A DNA stretch of 64,000 nucleotides from Candidatus Obscuribacterales bacterium (GCA_019750335.1 JAIEOQ010000003.1:372001-436000); one strand, 5' to 3'; shown: positions 51,310 through 59,871, counted from the first letter of the stretch. Translations and numbers: made by a program. Notes: a model not told the origin generated them from the sequence alone.

Positions 51310-51543
51310 ATGTCCCTTCAAATAATCAAAGATGCCATTGAAGGCAAAAAAATGATTTGTCCTAAATGCAAAAAAGCGGTGCAAAAATTCGAAAAATTCG
51401 CTGAAACCATTGATGCTGTGCGGGATGGCTTTAACGTACAAGAGATTGATTCGCATGCTTCCAGAGTGACATTGATCTGTGGCAATGACGATTGTGCTTG
51501 GAAAGAACGAACTGAGTATTGGGAAAACTATATCGTCGATTAA
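51310..51543 (+). CDS. Small zinc-ribbon-like protein
   Basis: A 77-residue protein with CPKC near the N-terminus and CGNDDC near the C-terminus, spaced to bind one zinc ion, and a helix between. The rest is acidic and aromatic (KERTEYWENYIVD). I know no family. GAGG lies four bases before the ATG at 51310; the in-frame ATG at 51298 is an alternative. Confidence 0.55.
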   Translation: MSLQIIKDAIEGKKMICPKCKKAVQKFEKFAETIDAVRDGFNVQEIDSHASRVTLICGNDDCAWKERTEYWENYIVD

Positions 51544-51584
51544 CAGGCCGATTTTTCTTTTTGTACTTTCTGATTATCTTATTT

Positions 51585-51612
51585 ACGAATGTCCCCATTA
51601 ACGTACATTCGT
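51585..51612. repeat. Inverted repeat ACGAATGT...ACATTCGT
   Basis: Eight-base perfect arms with a 12-base spacer, upstream of the GNAT gene and next to the shared block at 51610. It could be an operator. Confidence 0.5.
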
Positions 51613-51646
51613 ATTGTCGACGATAATTATAGTCGGCAGTTTGTAG
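51610..51646. promoter_or_regulatory. Shared upstream block, copy A
   Basis: GTATTGTCGACGATAA then TCGGCA and TTTGTA. It matches copy B at about 54772-54806 over some 34 positions with few differences. It lies in the upstream region of the GNAT gene. Confidence 0.5.
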
Positions 51647-51693
51647 TGTTGTACTTTTAACAATTCGACGAGTCGACTATTTGGCAGTTACAA

Positions 51694-52584
51694 ATGTCGA
51701 CAAAATTGGTGCCAATGATCGAAATTTACACCTACGATGACGAATTTTTAACTGACCTATGTGTGTTAGCAAACCAACATACGCAAAGTTTGCCACCTTA
51801 TTGCAAATTCATGGAAGCTGACATAAAGCATATTGTCAAAAACGGCATGCAGCTATGGTCACATCACTATCCGGAAGAAGCAATTCCCAAAACCTGTCGC
51901 ACTATTTGCGCGCTTAAAGAAAAGCGTGTGGTTGCAGCATTACAATGGGTTGAATTAGACGCGGGGCTGTCTATCCAATGGTTTTTAGCTGAACCAGGAA
52001 ACACAGTAGCTATAGAAGCTTGTTTAAATCAGCTTATAGATAGAAATCGAAAAATAACTTTTTCGAGATTTGCCTTTGGCTCTGGTTGGTTCGGACTGCC
52101 AACTGTATGGACACATTTGATTGAAACTTTGAGCAGTTACGGTTTTCAAACGCTTGACGATTCGCCTTGGCTAATTTTGTTTGGCAGCACAATATCAGCC
52201 CAAATAAGCGCCAGTCTGCCTTTTAACAAACAACTAGACTATAAATGGAATACAAATTCTTTGTCCGGAGAAAACCATCTCGTTGTTACCATAGATGGCA
52301 AAGTTGTCGGAAAATGCGAAGCTTGGAGCTTGCCTATCCATCTCAAAGGTACTTGTGCGGCTGATTGGTCTACAATCGAATGGATTGAAGTGGAACAAGA
52401 GCTACACGGACACGGTATTGGTAAAGCAATCATGAGTGAGGCTCTGCGCTTTTATCACGCACAAGGTATTGAGAATGTTATTGCCTGGACAAATAAGAAC
52501 AATATTGCCGCTCGTAAAATGTGCGAGGCTATGGGTATGGAATACGGACCGGAACTGATTGAACTGGCGCTAACCGCTAGTTGA
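51694..52584 (+). CDS. GNAT acetyltransferase with large N-terminal domain
   Basis: A 296-residue protein. The C-terminal 100 residues are a GNAT domain with IEWIEVEQELHGHGIGKAIMSEALRFYHAQGI (acetyl-CoA loop HGHGIGKA) and NNIAARKMCEAMGM. The N-terminal 190 residues look like a degenerate second GNAT-like or substrate domain (RTICALKEKRVVAALQWVEL..). The substrate is unknown. The ribosome binding site is weak, and an ATG seven codons on is possible. Next downstream is a CPBP protease, ten bases away. Confidence 0.78.
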   Translation: MSTKLVPMIEIYTYDDEFLTDLCVLANQHTQSLPPYCKFMEADIKHIVKNGMQLWSHHYPEEAIPKTCRTICALKEKRVVAALQWVELDAGLSIQWFLAEPGNTVAIEACLNQLIDRNRKITFSRFAFGSGWFGLPTVWTHLIETLSSYGFQTLDDSPWLILFGSTISAQISASLPFNKQLDYKWNTNSLSGENHLVVTIDGKVVGKCEAWSLPIHLKGTCAADWSTIEWIEVEQELHGHGIGKAIMSEALRFYHAQGIENVIAWTNKNNIAARKMCEAMGMEYGPELIELALTAS

Positions 52585-52593
52585 AGGTGAAAT

Positions 52594-53331
52594 TTGCTGG
52601 AACCAGAACAGTTCATTAGCGCATCTTTGATTAGCACAGGTGTTGTTCTTGTGCCGGCTTATTTCTATGCGCTTATAAGACGGTCGAAAGCCGTTGCATT
52701 TGCTAGCTTATTCACCACGTTTTTTTTCGTACTACAAGCTGTTGTCTTATCAGCACCCAATCCGACTTGCTTAGCTATGATGAAAATGAATTGGCTACAG
52801 AAGTTTTCTATGTTTCTCTTAACGGTGCTTGCAGCTCAATTCCTTAAATATGGCTGGAGAGATTGGGGATTTGCAAGACCAAACTTAAAACAAGCTCTGA
52901 TTTTTGCTGTGCTATTCGGGGGAGCGACAACGATTCCTTCCTTTATTGAAACAGCCTACAGGCATGAAACTATTCCGTTTAACCTTGAGTATTTTCTTTT
53001 TGAACTGACCATGCCCGGGCTACACGAAGAACCTCTTTATCGCGGACTTTTGCTTTATCTCTGGGATCGAGCTGTCGGCACTCCCTTTAAGTTGTTTGGC
53101 ATAAATGTTGGTTTTGGCGCTTTAATAAGCAGCTTGTTTTTTGTGCTTGGCCATACATTTAGCTTTGATCATGCCTTTCATCCTGTCGTAGCGCCTTGCT
53201 GGATCTGGCTCGACATGGGTTTATTTGCTGCTTCTATGGTCTGGCTTCGTTATAAGTTCGACAATTTTTGGATTCCGGTTTTTGCTCATAATTTAGGAAA
53301 TGCGGTCGCCAACCTGGCCCAAACACTGTAG
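52594..53331 (+). CDS. CPBP-family intramembrane metalloprotease (CAAX-like)
   Basis: A 245-residue membrane protein with about seven helices. The CPBP motifs are present: EEPLYRG (Glu-Glu-x3-Arg) at about residue 147, FVLGHTF and FAHNLGNAV (His-x3-Asn). Such enzymes cleave within membranes and include prenyl-protein proteases and bacteriocin-immunity-like proteins. The start is TTG at 52594 behind AAGGTG. With the GNAT gene it forms a small operon. Confidence 0.87.
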   Translation: MLEPEQFISASLISTGVVLVPAYFYALIRRSKAVAFASLFTTFFFVLQAVVLSAPNPTCLAMMKMNWLQKFSMFLLTVLAAQFLKYGWRDWGFARPNLKQALIFAVLFGGATTIPSFIETAYRHETIPFNLEYFLFELTMPGLHEEPLYRGLLLYLWDRAVGTPFKLFGINVGFGALISSLFFVLGHTFSFDHAFHPVVAPCWIWLDMGLFAASMVWLRYKFDNFWIPVFAHNLGNAVANLAQTL

Positions 53332-53364
53332 TCAGTCCGATAATACATAAGGTCTAATATTTCA

Positions 53365-53709
53365 ATGCCTACTGCCAATATTTATCACGATACGACAATT
53401 CAACAAAAAAACATTTCATTGCAAAATTTTTTGCCTGATTTACGCAGTTTTTTGGCTGCTCAATTAACTTGCGGACAAAGAAAACTAGTGGCAAACGAAA
53501 TTAGTATTCGTCTGATTTCGGCTCAGGCAGAGGCGATGATTGCTCCAATCGAGATTGAAATTACGGCCCATAACTATGCAGAGCGCGCTGACCGTAGCGA
53601 TGAGATTTGTTTAGCTGTAAGAGATTTCGTCAAAAAACAGATTTCCGTCGAGCTGGATCTGCGTGTCTGGCTTGTTCTTGCTGAACTGGGTCATAGTTGG
53701 CATGATTGA
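53365..53709 (+). CDS. Hypothetical cytoplasmic protein
   Basis: A protein of 114 residues that I do not recognise. It is helix-strand mixed, with the segment SLQNFLPDLRSFLAAQLTCGQRKLVANEISIRLI then EIEITAHNYAERADRSDEICLAVRDFVKKQ, which suggests a 4-oxalocrotonate tautomerase-like or dimeric alpha-beta strand pattern without the catalytic Pro. AAGG lies 11 bases before the ATG. The next frame overlaps it by eight bases. Confidence 0.5.
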   Translation: MPTANIYHDTTIQQKNISLQNFLPDLRSFLAAQLTCGQRKLVANEISIRLISAQAEAMIAPIEIEITAHNYAERADRSDEICLAVRDFVKKQISVELDLRVWLVLAELGHSWHD

Positions 53710-53935
53710 AAATCAAGCAATGGTAATTCAAGGAATAGCATTTGCTACAAGAATTCTTCGCCCCTCATTAGAAACACTGATTCAGAGGGCAATTGAACGT
53801 GGACGCGATGAAGGACTCAATCAACCTGAGTTATTCAAAGCGAATGCCCAACATCCAGCCTGGATCGTCGATAATTCTAGCGACAGCTTGGAGCAGATTT
53901 TTGAGCAGCATTTTTGCCCGCTTGTGCGAGTCTGA
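53702..53935 (+). CDS. Small hypothetical protein, uncertain
   Basis: A possible 77-residue product whose ATG overlaps the end of the previous gene, a coupling arrangement. It is acidic, with helix LRPSLETLIQRAIERGRDEG and IVDNSSDSLEQIFEQHF. There is no family match in memory. The long hairpin at 53962 follows the stop, which supports a real transcript end here. A competing longer frame at 53793-54152 is less likely. Confidence 0.4.
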   Translation: MIENQAMVIQGIAFATRILRPSLETLIQRAIERGRDEGLNQPELFKANAQHPAWIVDNSSDSLEQIFEQHFCPLVRV

Positions 53936-53961
53936 TAATGTATATTATGTTTCATTACTCA

Positions 53962-54011
53962 ATAGCCATCTCGGAAAAGCCTTACTGGCTGGGCTTTTCC
54001 GAGATGGCTAT
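53962..54011. terminator. 20-bp perfect hairpin between convergent genes
   Basis: Arms ATAGCCATCTCGGAAAAGCC and exact complement with a 10-base loop. It lies between the ends of a rightward and a leftward gene, so it probably ends transcription both ways, although no T run follows on either side. Confidence 0.55.
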
Positions 54012-54034
54012 ATAACGACTTTTAAGAGGCGAAA

Positions 54035-54670
54035 TCATTTTGTGCTCGGTGATTCTACCTGGCTTGGTCCAAACAAAAGGTCCGATAAAGCTTGGCTTAG
54101 CCAACCGCGTTTAACTAAAAGATTTTCCAAGCTATCAATTGAACGTCTTTGATCGAGCAAAACTATCTTGATCATGTCCATATCAACCAATTGATGGGCA
54201 AGTAACAGCCTGGCTCCAAGACCAAGCGGGCGCTCAGGCGCATCTTGCAGTTTTTGACCCATAAGTACGCCATCGAGTTCAGTTTGAGTAATCAAACCTT
54301 TGTTTTGCAATATTTGGCCGATCGCTAAATTGACCGTTGCTTGCTCTTTTACCGATTCAATCAAACTTTCATAGGTAATCAGTCCTGCAGCTACGCACAT
54401 ATGCCCAAAAAGCGGTTTTAGACGCTCTGGAGAATAAGGATCATCTTGAGCTGATAATGAGTTTTCATGCTCTTTTCGTAATTTGATATCGGCAAGAACA
54501 GCATACGAATCATTTATTCGTGACAGAATTTGAGCAGCCAGCTTTTTGTCTTGTTTATTCAGCTTTGAGGAGGGTTGGCTTAAAACTGTTGAAAAATACT
54601 CGAAGCGTTTTTTTAACGCTTCAGAGCTCGTATTTTGCTCGACACCCAATAGATCGAAATGATTTAGCAA
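54035..54670 (-). CDS. J-domain-like protein with MshEN/GspE-N-like repeats
   Basis: A 211-residue protein. Residues 1-70 resemble a J domain (NHFDLLGVEQNTSSEALKKRFEYFSTVLS..INDSYAVLADIKLRKEHE), but the HPD tripeptide needed to stimulate Hsp70 is missing. From about residue 85, repeats such as GHMCVAAGLITYESLIESV, GQILQNKGLITQTELDGVL and NLLVKRGWLSQALSDLL look like the short helical pairs of MshEN/GspE N-terminal domains, which can bind c-di-GMP or partner proteins. The start is TTG at 54668-54670 behind GGAG. The role is probably as an adaptor. Confidence 0.6.
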   Translation of the reverse strand: MLNHFDLLGVEQNTSSEALKKRFEYFSTVLSQPSSKLNKQDKKLAAQILSRINDSYAVLADIKLRKEHENSLSAQDDPYSPERLKPLFGHMCVAAGLITYESLIESVKEQATVNLAIGQILQNKGLITQTELDGVLMGQKLQDAPERPLGLGARLLLAHQLVDMDMIKIVLLDQRRSIDSLENLLVKRGWLSQALSDLLFGPSQVESPSTK

Positions 54671-54771
54671 CAGTTTTTACTCCTGCAGTTAGCATAAAAC
54701 TCCAATCAAAAAATATCGATATAAGACTGAAGTTAAATTACAAAATTCGACTTTGCGTAAATAGAAACATC

Positions 54772-54852
54772 TGTATTGTCGACAATAACTCTTTCGGCAA
54801 TTCGTAATAGCAACTTGTCGTATTGTTGTATTTTCGTCAGTACATAGGTACA
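54772..54852. promoter_or_regulatory. Shared upstream block, copy B, with LexA-like site
   Basis: Contains ATTGTCGACAAT, a perfect 12-base palindrome, in a block matching copy A at 51610. Further on AGTACATAGGTACA (54839-54852) fits the cyanobacterial LexA consensus RGTACNNNDGTWCB at all but the last base. It lies upstream of the leftward J-like gene. Confidence 0.4.
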
Positions 54853-54884
54853 AAAAGTTAAAAATAGAAATTTTGTACTTATCA

Positions 54885-54915
54885 AAAGAAAAAGCCGACT
54901 CGGGGTGGAGTCGGC
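54885..54915 (-). terminator. Intrinsic terminator of the LRV-protein operon
   Basis: An eight-base-pair stem GCCGACTC/GAGTCGGC with a six-base loop; on the minus strand it is followed by TTTTTCTTTT. Confidence 0.88.
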
Positions 54916-54943
54916 CGTTTTGGTCGCATTCGGTAAGGCAAAG

Positions 54944-55498
54944 CTAAAAGAACAGAACATTGTTATTGCGTTCACACTGCAAGCGTTTAAGTGTTGTCTC
55001 GGCCCGCGAGGCTACATAAGGATTCTCATCACCAATCAGCTGTTCCAATACAGTTTTTGGTACATAAGGATTTTCTGCTAGACCAAAACGAACGTCCGGA
55101 TGTCTATCGCTGCATAAATAATTGAGAAGTTCAAAAGGCGCAAATCGATTCTCGCAAATAGCCGCTCGCACTCTTGGGTTTGAATGCTTAGACAATCTTT
55201 GCAATGTTGAATTGGCCGTATTCGCATTGGCGGCAATTGCTTCTAGAACCGCGACATCATCAGAGGCAGACAGATGATCAAGGATATCGGCCGCCGTGGT
55301 TTGATTGTTGGCAAGATTCAAATCAGTGTGCGAAACCTTGTACAACGGCGGCGTTTCTTGCGAATCAAAAGCAAGGACCGAAATCATTTTGTTCAGTTTG
55401 TTTTTTAGTTCTTCAAGACAGCTCCACTCCAACTGTTCCAGAGCTACGACTGGCATTGGAATACAGGCTTCACGCAACTGCGGATTCATTCGTTTCAT
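54944..55498 (-). CDS. LRV (variant leucine-rich repeat) protein
   Basis: A 184-residue helical protein. The C-terminal 110 residues contain four to five repeats of LRV type: LQRLSKHSNPRVRAAICENRFAP, LLNYLCSDRHPDVRFGLAENPYVP and LEQLIGDENPYVASRAETT. LRV proteins are binding scaffolds; the Azotobacter prototype carries an Fe-S cluster, but the needed Cys cluster is not seen here. The start at 55496-55498 overlaps the stop of the upstream gene (ATGA). A strong terminator follows. Confidence 0.78.
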   Translation of the reverse strand: MKRMNPQLREACIPMPVVALEQLEWSCLEELKNKLNKMISVLAFDSQETPPLYKVSHTDLNLANNQTTAADILDHLSASDDVAVLEAIAANANTANSTLQRLSKHSNPRVRAAICENRFAPFELLNYLCSDRHPDVRFGLAENPYVPKTVLEQLIGDENPYVASRAETTLKRLQCERNNNVLFF

Positions 55499-55776
55499 GA
55501 TTTGCACCGGGTGAGAAAAGACTGAAAACATTCGTCTTCCAGACCAAAACCGGGAGACAGATGACCAAAGTTATGCACTAAATGTGGTGATGTATGGAGA
55601 TATTTCCAGTAGTTAAAACGTGATGAGACAAGATGAGGCGAACCCATAACACCGACTCGTGAATGCAAATGTTCTCGACCATTTCGCCAATAAGAAAGCG
55701 CTACTGTTTCAGTGACAGAAGCTCCTTTGGTCTTAGACAAAAGATTCGTTAAATTGCTCGGTAACAATAACTGCAT
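55495..55776 (-). CDS. Small hypothetical protein coupled to the LRV gene
   Basis: A 93-residue protein rich in Ser, His, Leu and aromatic residues (GSPHLVSSRFNYWKYLHTSPHLVHNFGHL). I know no family. AAGGAAG six bases before the ATG at 55774-55776 and the four-base overlap with the LRV gene support that it is real. An in-frame start at 55809 is less good. Confidence 0.55.
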   Translation of the reverse strand: MQLLLPSNLTNLLSKTKGASVTETVALSYWRNGREHLHSRVGVMGSPHLVSSRFNYWKYLHTSPHLVHNFGHLSPGFGLEDECFQSFLTRCKS

Positions 55777-55878
55777 TACTGGCTTCCTTTGGGTGGATTC
55801 TCCTCCCAATACAAAGCTATCGCGCTCGTGGATCTGAGATATCCGCCGGTCGGAGGGTGAAAAGATTAAACCTGTAAA

Positions 55879-56481
55879 TCAGATTAGTCCGCGGCGCAAA
55901 CCTTCAACTACAGCTTTGGTTCTGCCTGTAACTGCAAATTTTTGCAGAATATTCGTAATATGGCTTTTGACCGTAGTGGGCGCAATCCCCAAACGTTCCC
56001 CGATTTCATTGTTCGTACAACCTTCGCGCAAAAGTTGCAATACTTGCAATTCACGTTCAGTGACTGAATCTTGATGGCGCGAGGCAGTTTCCGCTGCCGG
56101 TTCTTGAGCCGCCTGAGCTCGCATTCTTTCTAGAGCGTAGCGCAGTGATTGAACAAGCCTGTCTTGATCTGAACCTTTAATCAGATAATCTTGTGCTCCA
56201 CGTTGAATGGCCATTACACCTAACTGTTCGTCAGTAAGTGAAGTTAAAACAACAACAGGGATATGAGTTATTTGCCGCCGCAGCTTGATCAAGGACTCAA
56301 GCCCCCAACCGTCGGGCAAATTTAAGTCAAGCAGTATAATATCGAAACGATTGTTTTCTAGTGTTTTAATCGCTTCGGAGAGAGTTTGTACAAGCGATAA
56401 CTCAATGTCATTCAAGCTTTCCAGTTGACATTTGACTAAGTCGGCATCGCTAGCGTTATCTTCAACTAGCAATACTTTCAT
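55879..56481 (-). CDS. NarL/FixJ-family response regulator
   Basis: A 200-residue regulator. The receiver (1-118) has ED near the N-terminus, the Asp of IILLDLNLPDG, the Thr/Ser switch LTSLTD and Lys in YLIKGSD. A LuxR-type helix-turn-helix (about 138-198) has VTERELQVLQLLREGCTNNEIGERLGIAPTTVKSHITNILQKF. It is the third gene of a leftward kinase-receiver-regulator operon, 62 bases after the single-domain receiver. GGAG precedes the ATG. Confidence 0.93.
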   Translation of the reverse strand: MKVLLVEDNASDADLVKCQLESLNDIELSLVQTLSEAIKTLENNRFDIILLDLNLPDGWGLESLIKLRRQITHIPVVVLTSLTDEQLGVMAIQRGAQDYLIKGSDQDRLVQSLRYALERMRAQAAQEPAAETASRHQDSVTERELQVLQLLREGCTNNEIGERLGIAPTTVKSHITNILQKFAVTGRTKAVVEGLRRGLI

Positions 56482-56543
56482 GATTCTCTCCAGTGATGCG
56501 TCGGATTCAATAATAATTATTCAACAACCGGAACAAGAAATAG

Positions 56544-56921
56544 TCAAACCAGGACGTTCCATTTACACAATATTTGTTTCAAACCATCAAGCATTAACGG
56601 TTTGAGCATGAAATCGTCCATACCGACTTCTCGGCACTGTTCTTCTTTAGCATAAGCTGTTAGAGCAACGATCGTTGTTCGATTCTTGCCTTCAGCAAGC
56701 TCATCTTTGCGAATCTGCTCGGCAACTTTTATGCCGTCGATCCCCGGCAAACCAATGTCCATCAAGATCAAATCATATGTATTTTGACGGGTCATACTGA
56801 TTGCTTGAAATCCGTCATGGGCAGCCTCAGATACTAAGCCTAGCTGAGATAGTTGCTTAGCAGTAAGGAAACGGAGGACCGGTTCATCTTCAACAACTAA
56901 AATTTTGCTCTCCCGGTTCAT
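56544..56921 (-). CDS. Single-domain response regulator (CheY-like)
   Basis: A 125-residue stand-alone receiver. It shows VVEDEP, the phospho-acceptor Asp in LILMDIGLPGIDG, the Thr in VALTAYA and Lys in FMLKPLM. With no output domain it would relay phosphate or bind a partner. Its ATG overlaps the kinase stop by four bases, so it acts with that kinase, much as the receiver of a hybrid kinase would. Confidence 0.93.
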   Translation of the reverse strand: MNRESKILVVEDEPVLRFLTAKQLSQLGLVSEAAHDGFQAISMTRQNTYDLILMDIGLPGIDGIKVAEQIRKDELAEGKNRTTIVALTAYAKEEQCREVGMDDFMLKPLMLDGLKQILCKWNVLV

Positions 56922-58456
56922 TTAAGACTCTCCGTGCGCAATGGCACTATAAACCAGAAAGTGGATCCTTCGTCTTCTTTACTTTCAAAGCCGATAGTCC
57001 CCGACATCAATTCAATAAATTGTTTTGAGTTACTTAAACCAAGCCCGGTGCCACCAAATCTTCGTGAAGTCGAACTTTCAGCTTGTACAAATGGCGAAAA
57101 GATTTTTGTCTGATTAGCTTGAGCGATACCGATGCCTGAATCAACAATCGAAAATTTTACTGATAGTTCTTCATTTATTTTGTTTTGTAGCTCGGCTTGA
57201 ATTTTTATTTGGCCTGTATGAGTAAATTTCAGAGCATTATTTGTCAGATTATCCAAAACTTGCCTAATCCGAAATCCGTCGCCAATGACTATACCCGGGA
57301 TTTCGGCGTCAATTGAACACTCGACCTTAACCTGCTTCTTCGCCGCTTCCGGTTGCAGATTGCGTATAACATCTTGAATGATTGCTTCAATGCTAAATGG
57401 CACATTCTCAACAACAAATTTGGCTGTTTCCAGCTTAGAAAAATCAAGCAGATTGTTCAGGATTTGCAGCAGCCTTTTACTTGACTCTAAAAGCGAATCG
57501 ACAATTTCTTTTGTCTCTTGGTCCGGCGGATTGAGGGATAAAAGCTCAGTCAGCCCGATGATACCGGCCATCGGTGTACGAATTTCATGACTGATGCCGG
57601 CAATGAACTGTGATTTCAACTTATTAGCTTCTACCGCTTCATCACGAGCTTCTTTTAACGATTCATGAGTTCTTTTTCTTTCGGTCAAATCCTGGGTGAT
57701 TTTTACAAATCCGCGGTGTTGACTGAGCTCATCCATGATTGGAGTAATAGTCACGCGTGCCCAAAATCTTGAGCCGTCCCGGCGTAACCGCCAACCTTCT
57801 TCTTCAAAATGTCCGTGCAAAATCGCTTGTTCAAGCTCGAAAGCCGGATGTCCTGATTCACGAGCCTCAATTGGATAAAAGGATGAAAAATGTTTGCCGA
57901 TTATTTGTTCGGCTGTATAACCTTTTGTCCTTTGTGCTCCCTCGTTCCAGGTCATGATATAGCCGTTTCGATCAAGCAAAAAAATCGCATACTCTTTGAC
58001 AGCACGTACAGTTAGCCTGAAAGCTTCTTCACTCTGCCGAAGCTTTTCTTCGGCCTGCAGACGTTCTGTAAGATCTCGAATAATTACGGCAATAGCGACA
58101 AGCTCTCCTTCGTTATCGCGCAAAGCCGTAAAAACGACATTTGCCCAAAACATATTGCCATCTTTATGCAAATACCAGCCTTCGCTCTCCAGACGTCCGT
58201 CACGACCGGTTACTTCCAGGTCATTCAACGGTTTACTAATGCGCACGTCTTCTTCTTTATAAAAAAGAGCAATATTTTGGCCGGTTATTTCCGTTTCTTT
58301 ATAGCCTAAAGTCTCTTCAGCGCCAGCGTTCCAGGTTACGATGTTGCCTTTTAAATCCAGTACAAAAATTGCGTAATCTTTGACGTTCCGAACTAAAAGT
58401 TCAAATAAATCCCCTGTTTGCTTATGGGCCTGGGTCCGCTTGATTTCGTTTGTCAT
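56918..58456 (-). CDS. Cytoplasmic PAS-PAS sensor histidine kinase
   Basis: A 512-residue kinase without membrane segments. PAS domain 1 covers about 15-130 (VRNVKDYAIFVLDLKGNIVTWNAGAEETLGY), and PAS domain 2 about 140-260 (VRAVKEYAIFLLDRNGYIMTWNEGAQRTKGY). The two are plainly duplicated and each is followed by a PAC motif. HisKA follows with the phospho-His in FIAGISHEIRTPMAG, then HATPase with NLTNNALKFTHTG, DSGIGIAQ and GTGLGLSNSKQ. The repeated PAS pair with tryptophan and cavity residues may bind haem or flavin and sense oxygen or redox, but this is inference. Confidence 0.93.
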   Translation of the reverse strand: MTNEIKRTQAHKQTGDLFELLVRNVKDYAIFVLDLKGNIVTWNAGAEETLGYKETEITGQNIALFYKEEDVRISKPLNDLEVTGRDGRLESEGWYLHKDGNMFWANVVFTALRDNEGELVAIAVIIRDLTERLQAEEKLRQSEEAFRLTVRAVKEYAIFLLDRNGYIMTWNEGAQRTKGYTAEQIIGKHFSSFYPIEARESGHPAFELEQAILHGHFEEEGWRLRRDGSRFWARVTITPIMDELSQHRGFVKITQDLTERKRTHESLKEARDEAVEANKLKSQFIAGISHEIRTPMAGIIGLTELLSLNPPDQETKEIVDSLLESSKRLLQILNNLLDFSKLETAKFVVENVPFSIEAIIQDVIRNLQPEAAKKQVKVECSIDAEIPGIVIGDGFRIRQVLDNLTNNALKFTHTGQIKIQAELQNKINEELSVKFSIVDSGIGIAQANQTKIFSPFVQAESSTSRRFGGTGLGLSNSKQFIELMSGTIGFESKEDEGSTFWFIVPLRTESLK

Positions 58457-58665
58457 TTCTCGCCTGACGTGAACTGGCTCTTTTGGTTCCGGAATATTTG
58501 CGCAATTATAGTTACAGATGATTTAGATAAAACAACTTGAGAATTCAAAGCTTATCAGGCTTTTACGGTTGCCAAGGTACCGCTAGTCTGCGCCTGAGCT
58601 TCTTTGAATGTATTTCCAAGCAGTTTCATGTATTTTAAAGCCGAATGATAAAGGACAAGGTAACA

Positions 58666-59871
58666 ATGGCTGACTACCGCCGAGCAAGTGTATTGACTCC
58701 AGAGGAAGAAAGTTACAGATCTCCGGACAGATTTTTGCCCGTGGAACCGGAGCCGAATAAACGGCAAGTCAACTTTTTACGTCTGCTTGTAGGTTTACTG
58801 GCAGCTTGTATGATTCTTTCCTATTTTGTGAAGCCGAAAGCACCGATGGCCGATTTGGTCATTCCCGAACAAGAATTACCCGGTTTTGAAGCTCGTTATC
58901 CCGGCGATACAGGTTTGTCACACCGAGTAATGAGTTCTTACGGTTTAGCTATGGTTTTATTCCAGACTCCATATACTGACACGAATGTCAGCTCATTGGA
59001 AAATTTACGCAGTTGGGCTAAAGAGCGATTTCAAGCCACCCCTGATTTTCTCCACCCAGTCAGTGTGCGCCCGCAAAACGAGCCGAATGATACCGTCATT
59101 GGTGCACTCGGTTATAACCTGTTTGCTTCAATTCATTACTCTTTGCAGAGCGTGGTTGGTGAATTCTTACGGGTAAGAATTGCTGATTTTCATAATACAA
59201 GCGCTTATCGCAGCTTCCAGCTGGCTTTTTTCGATCTTTTCGGCAAGGATGCAGAATCGGCGACTTTACTTGCTCGCTACCAGTCGGATCAAGCGAAAAA
59301 AGCCATCGACATAATTATTTGGACTTTGGTTTGGACAGCTTTTGCTCTCGTTTCAACAATTAGAATTGTTTGTTCCCCTCGTCGCCAACGTTTTGAACAA
59401 ATCCGTTATTCACTTGTCGGTGTCTGGCTTTTGATTGGTGTTGCTCACGCCAGTTCGGCCTGGATGGATAACTCAATTCCCTCGATGATTACTTCTCTAG
59501 TTTCATTTGTATTAGCAGCTTATTTATTCAAGCCGTTCGTACTTAGAACACGAGATGATGCCAGCTTGAAAGTTACTTTCGTGCAACTGAATTCCAAATG
59601 GATAGCTCTTTCTTCTTGGTTTAGCTGCAGCTTAGTTTCAATTACACTTTTGACTTGGATTAGAGCCAGTCTTCCTGATGCACCGGATCCAATTACTTTA
59701 TTTTTTCAAGGTATGAACGGTAATTTTCTGCATGATCCCGGCACCGGCAAAGGTGTTGTGTTGCGGGCGGTCGGTTTAATCTGGCTTGCTGTTTCGCTTT
59801 GGGCTTTCAGTCAACGCAAAAGTGATGCTAAAGCCATGGATGAACTTGAGGCTGAACTCAAATCTTTATAA
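58666..59871 (+). CDS. Polytopic membrane protein of unknown function
   Basis: A 401-residue protein with about six hydrophobic segments: one near residue 45-62, then five from about residue 210 on. A 140-residue extracytoplasmic region lies between, starting LVIPEQELPGFEARYPGDTG. I recognise no family. AAGG lies five bases before the ATG at 58666. It diverges from the PAS-PAS kinase, with 209 bases between that show nothing else. Confidence 0.68.
   Translation: MADYRRASVLTPEEESYRSPDRFLPVEPEPNKRQVNFLRLLVGLLAACMILSYFVKPKAPMADLVIPEQELPGFEARYPGDTGLSHRVMSSYGLAMVLFQTPYTDTNVSSLENLRSWAKERFQATPDFLHPVSVRPQNEPNDTVIGALGYNLFASIHYSLQSVVGEFLRVRIADFHNTSAYRSFQLAFFDLFGKDAESATLLARYQSDQAKKAIDIIIWTLVWTAFALVSTIRIVCSPRRQRFEQIRYSLVGVWLLIGVAHASSAWMDNSIPSMITSLVSFVLAAYLFKPFVLRTRDDASLKVTFVQLNSKWIALSSWFSCSLVSITLLTWIRASLPDAPDPITLFFQGMNGNFLHDPGTGKGVVLRAVGLIWLAVSLWAFSQRKSDAKAMDELEAELKSL

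Noticed and set aside
53793..54152. Plus-strand 119-codon frame
   Set aside because: It runs through the long hairpin and overlaps the J-like gene on the other strand.
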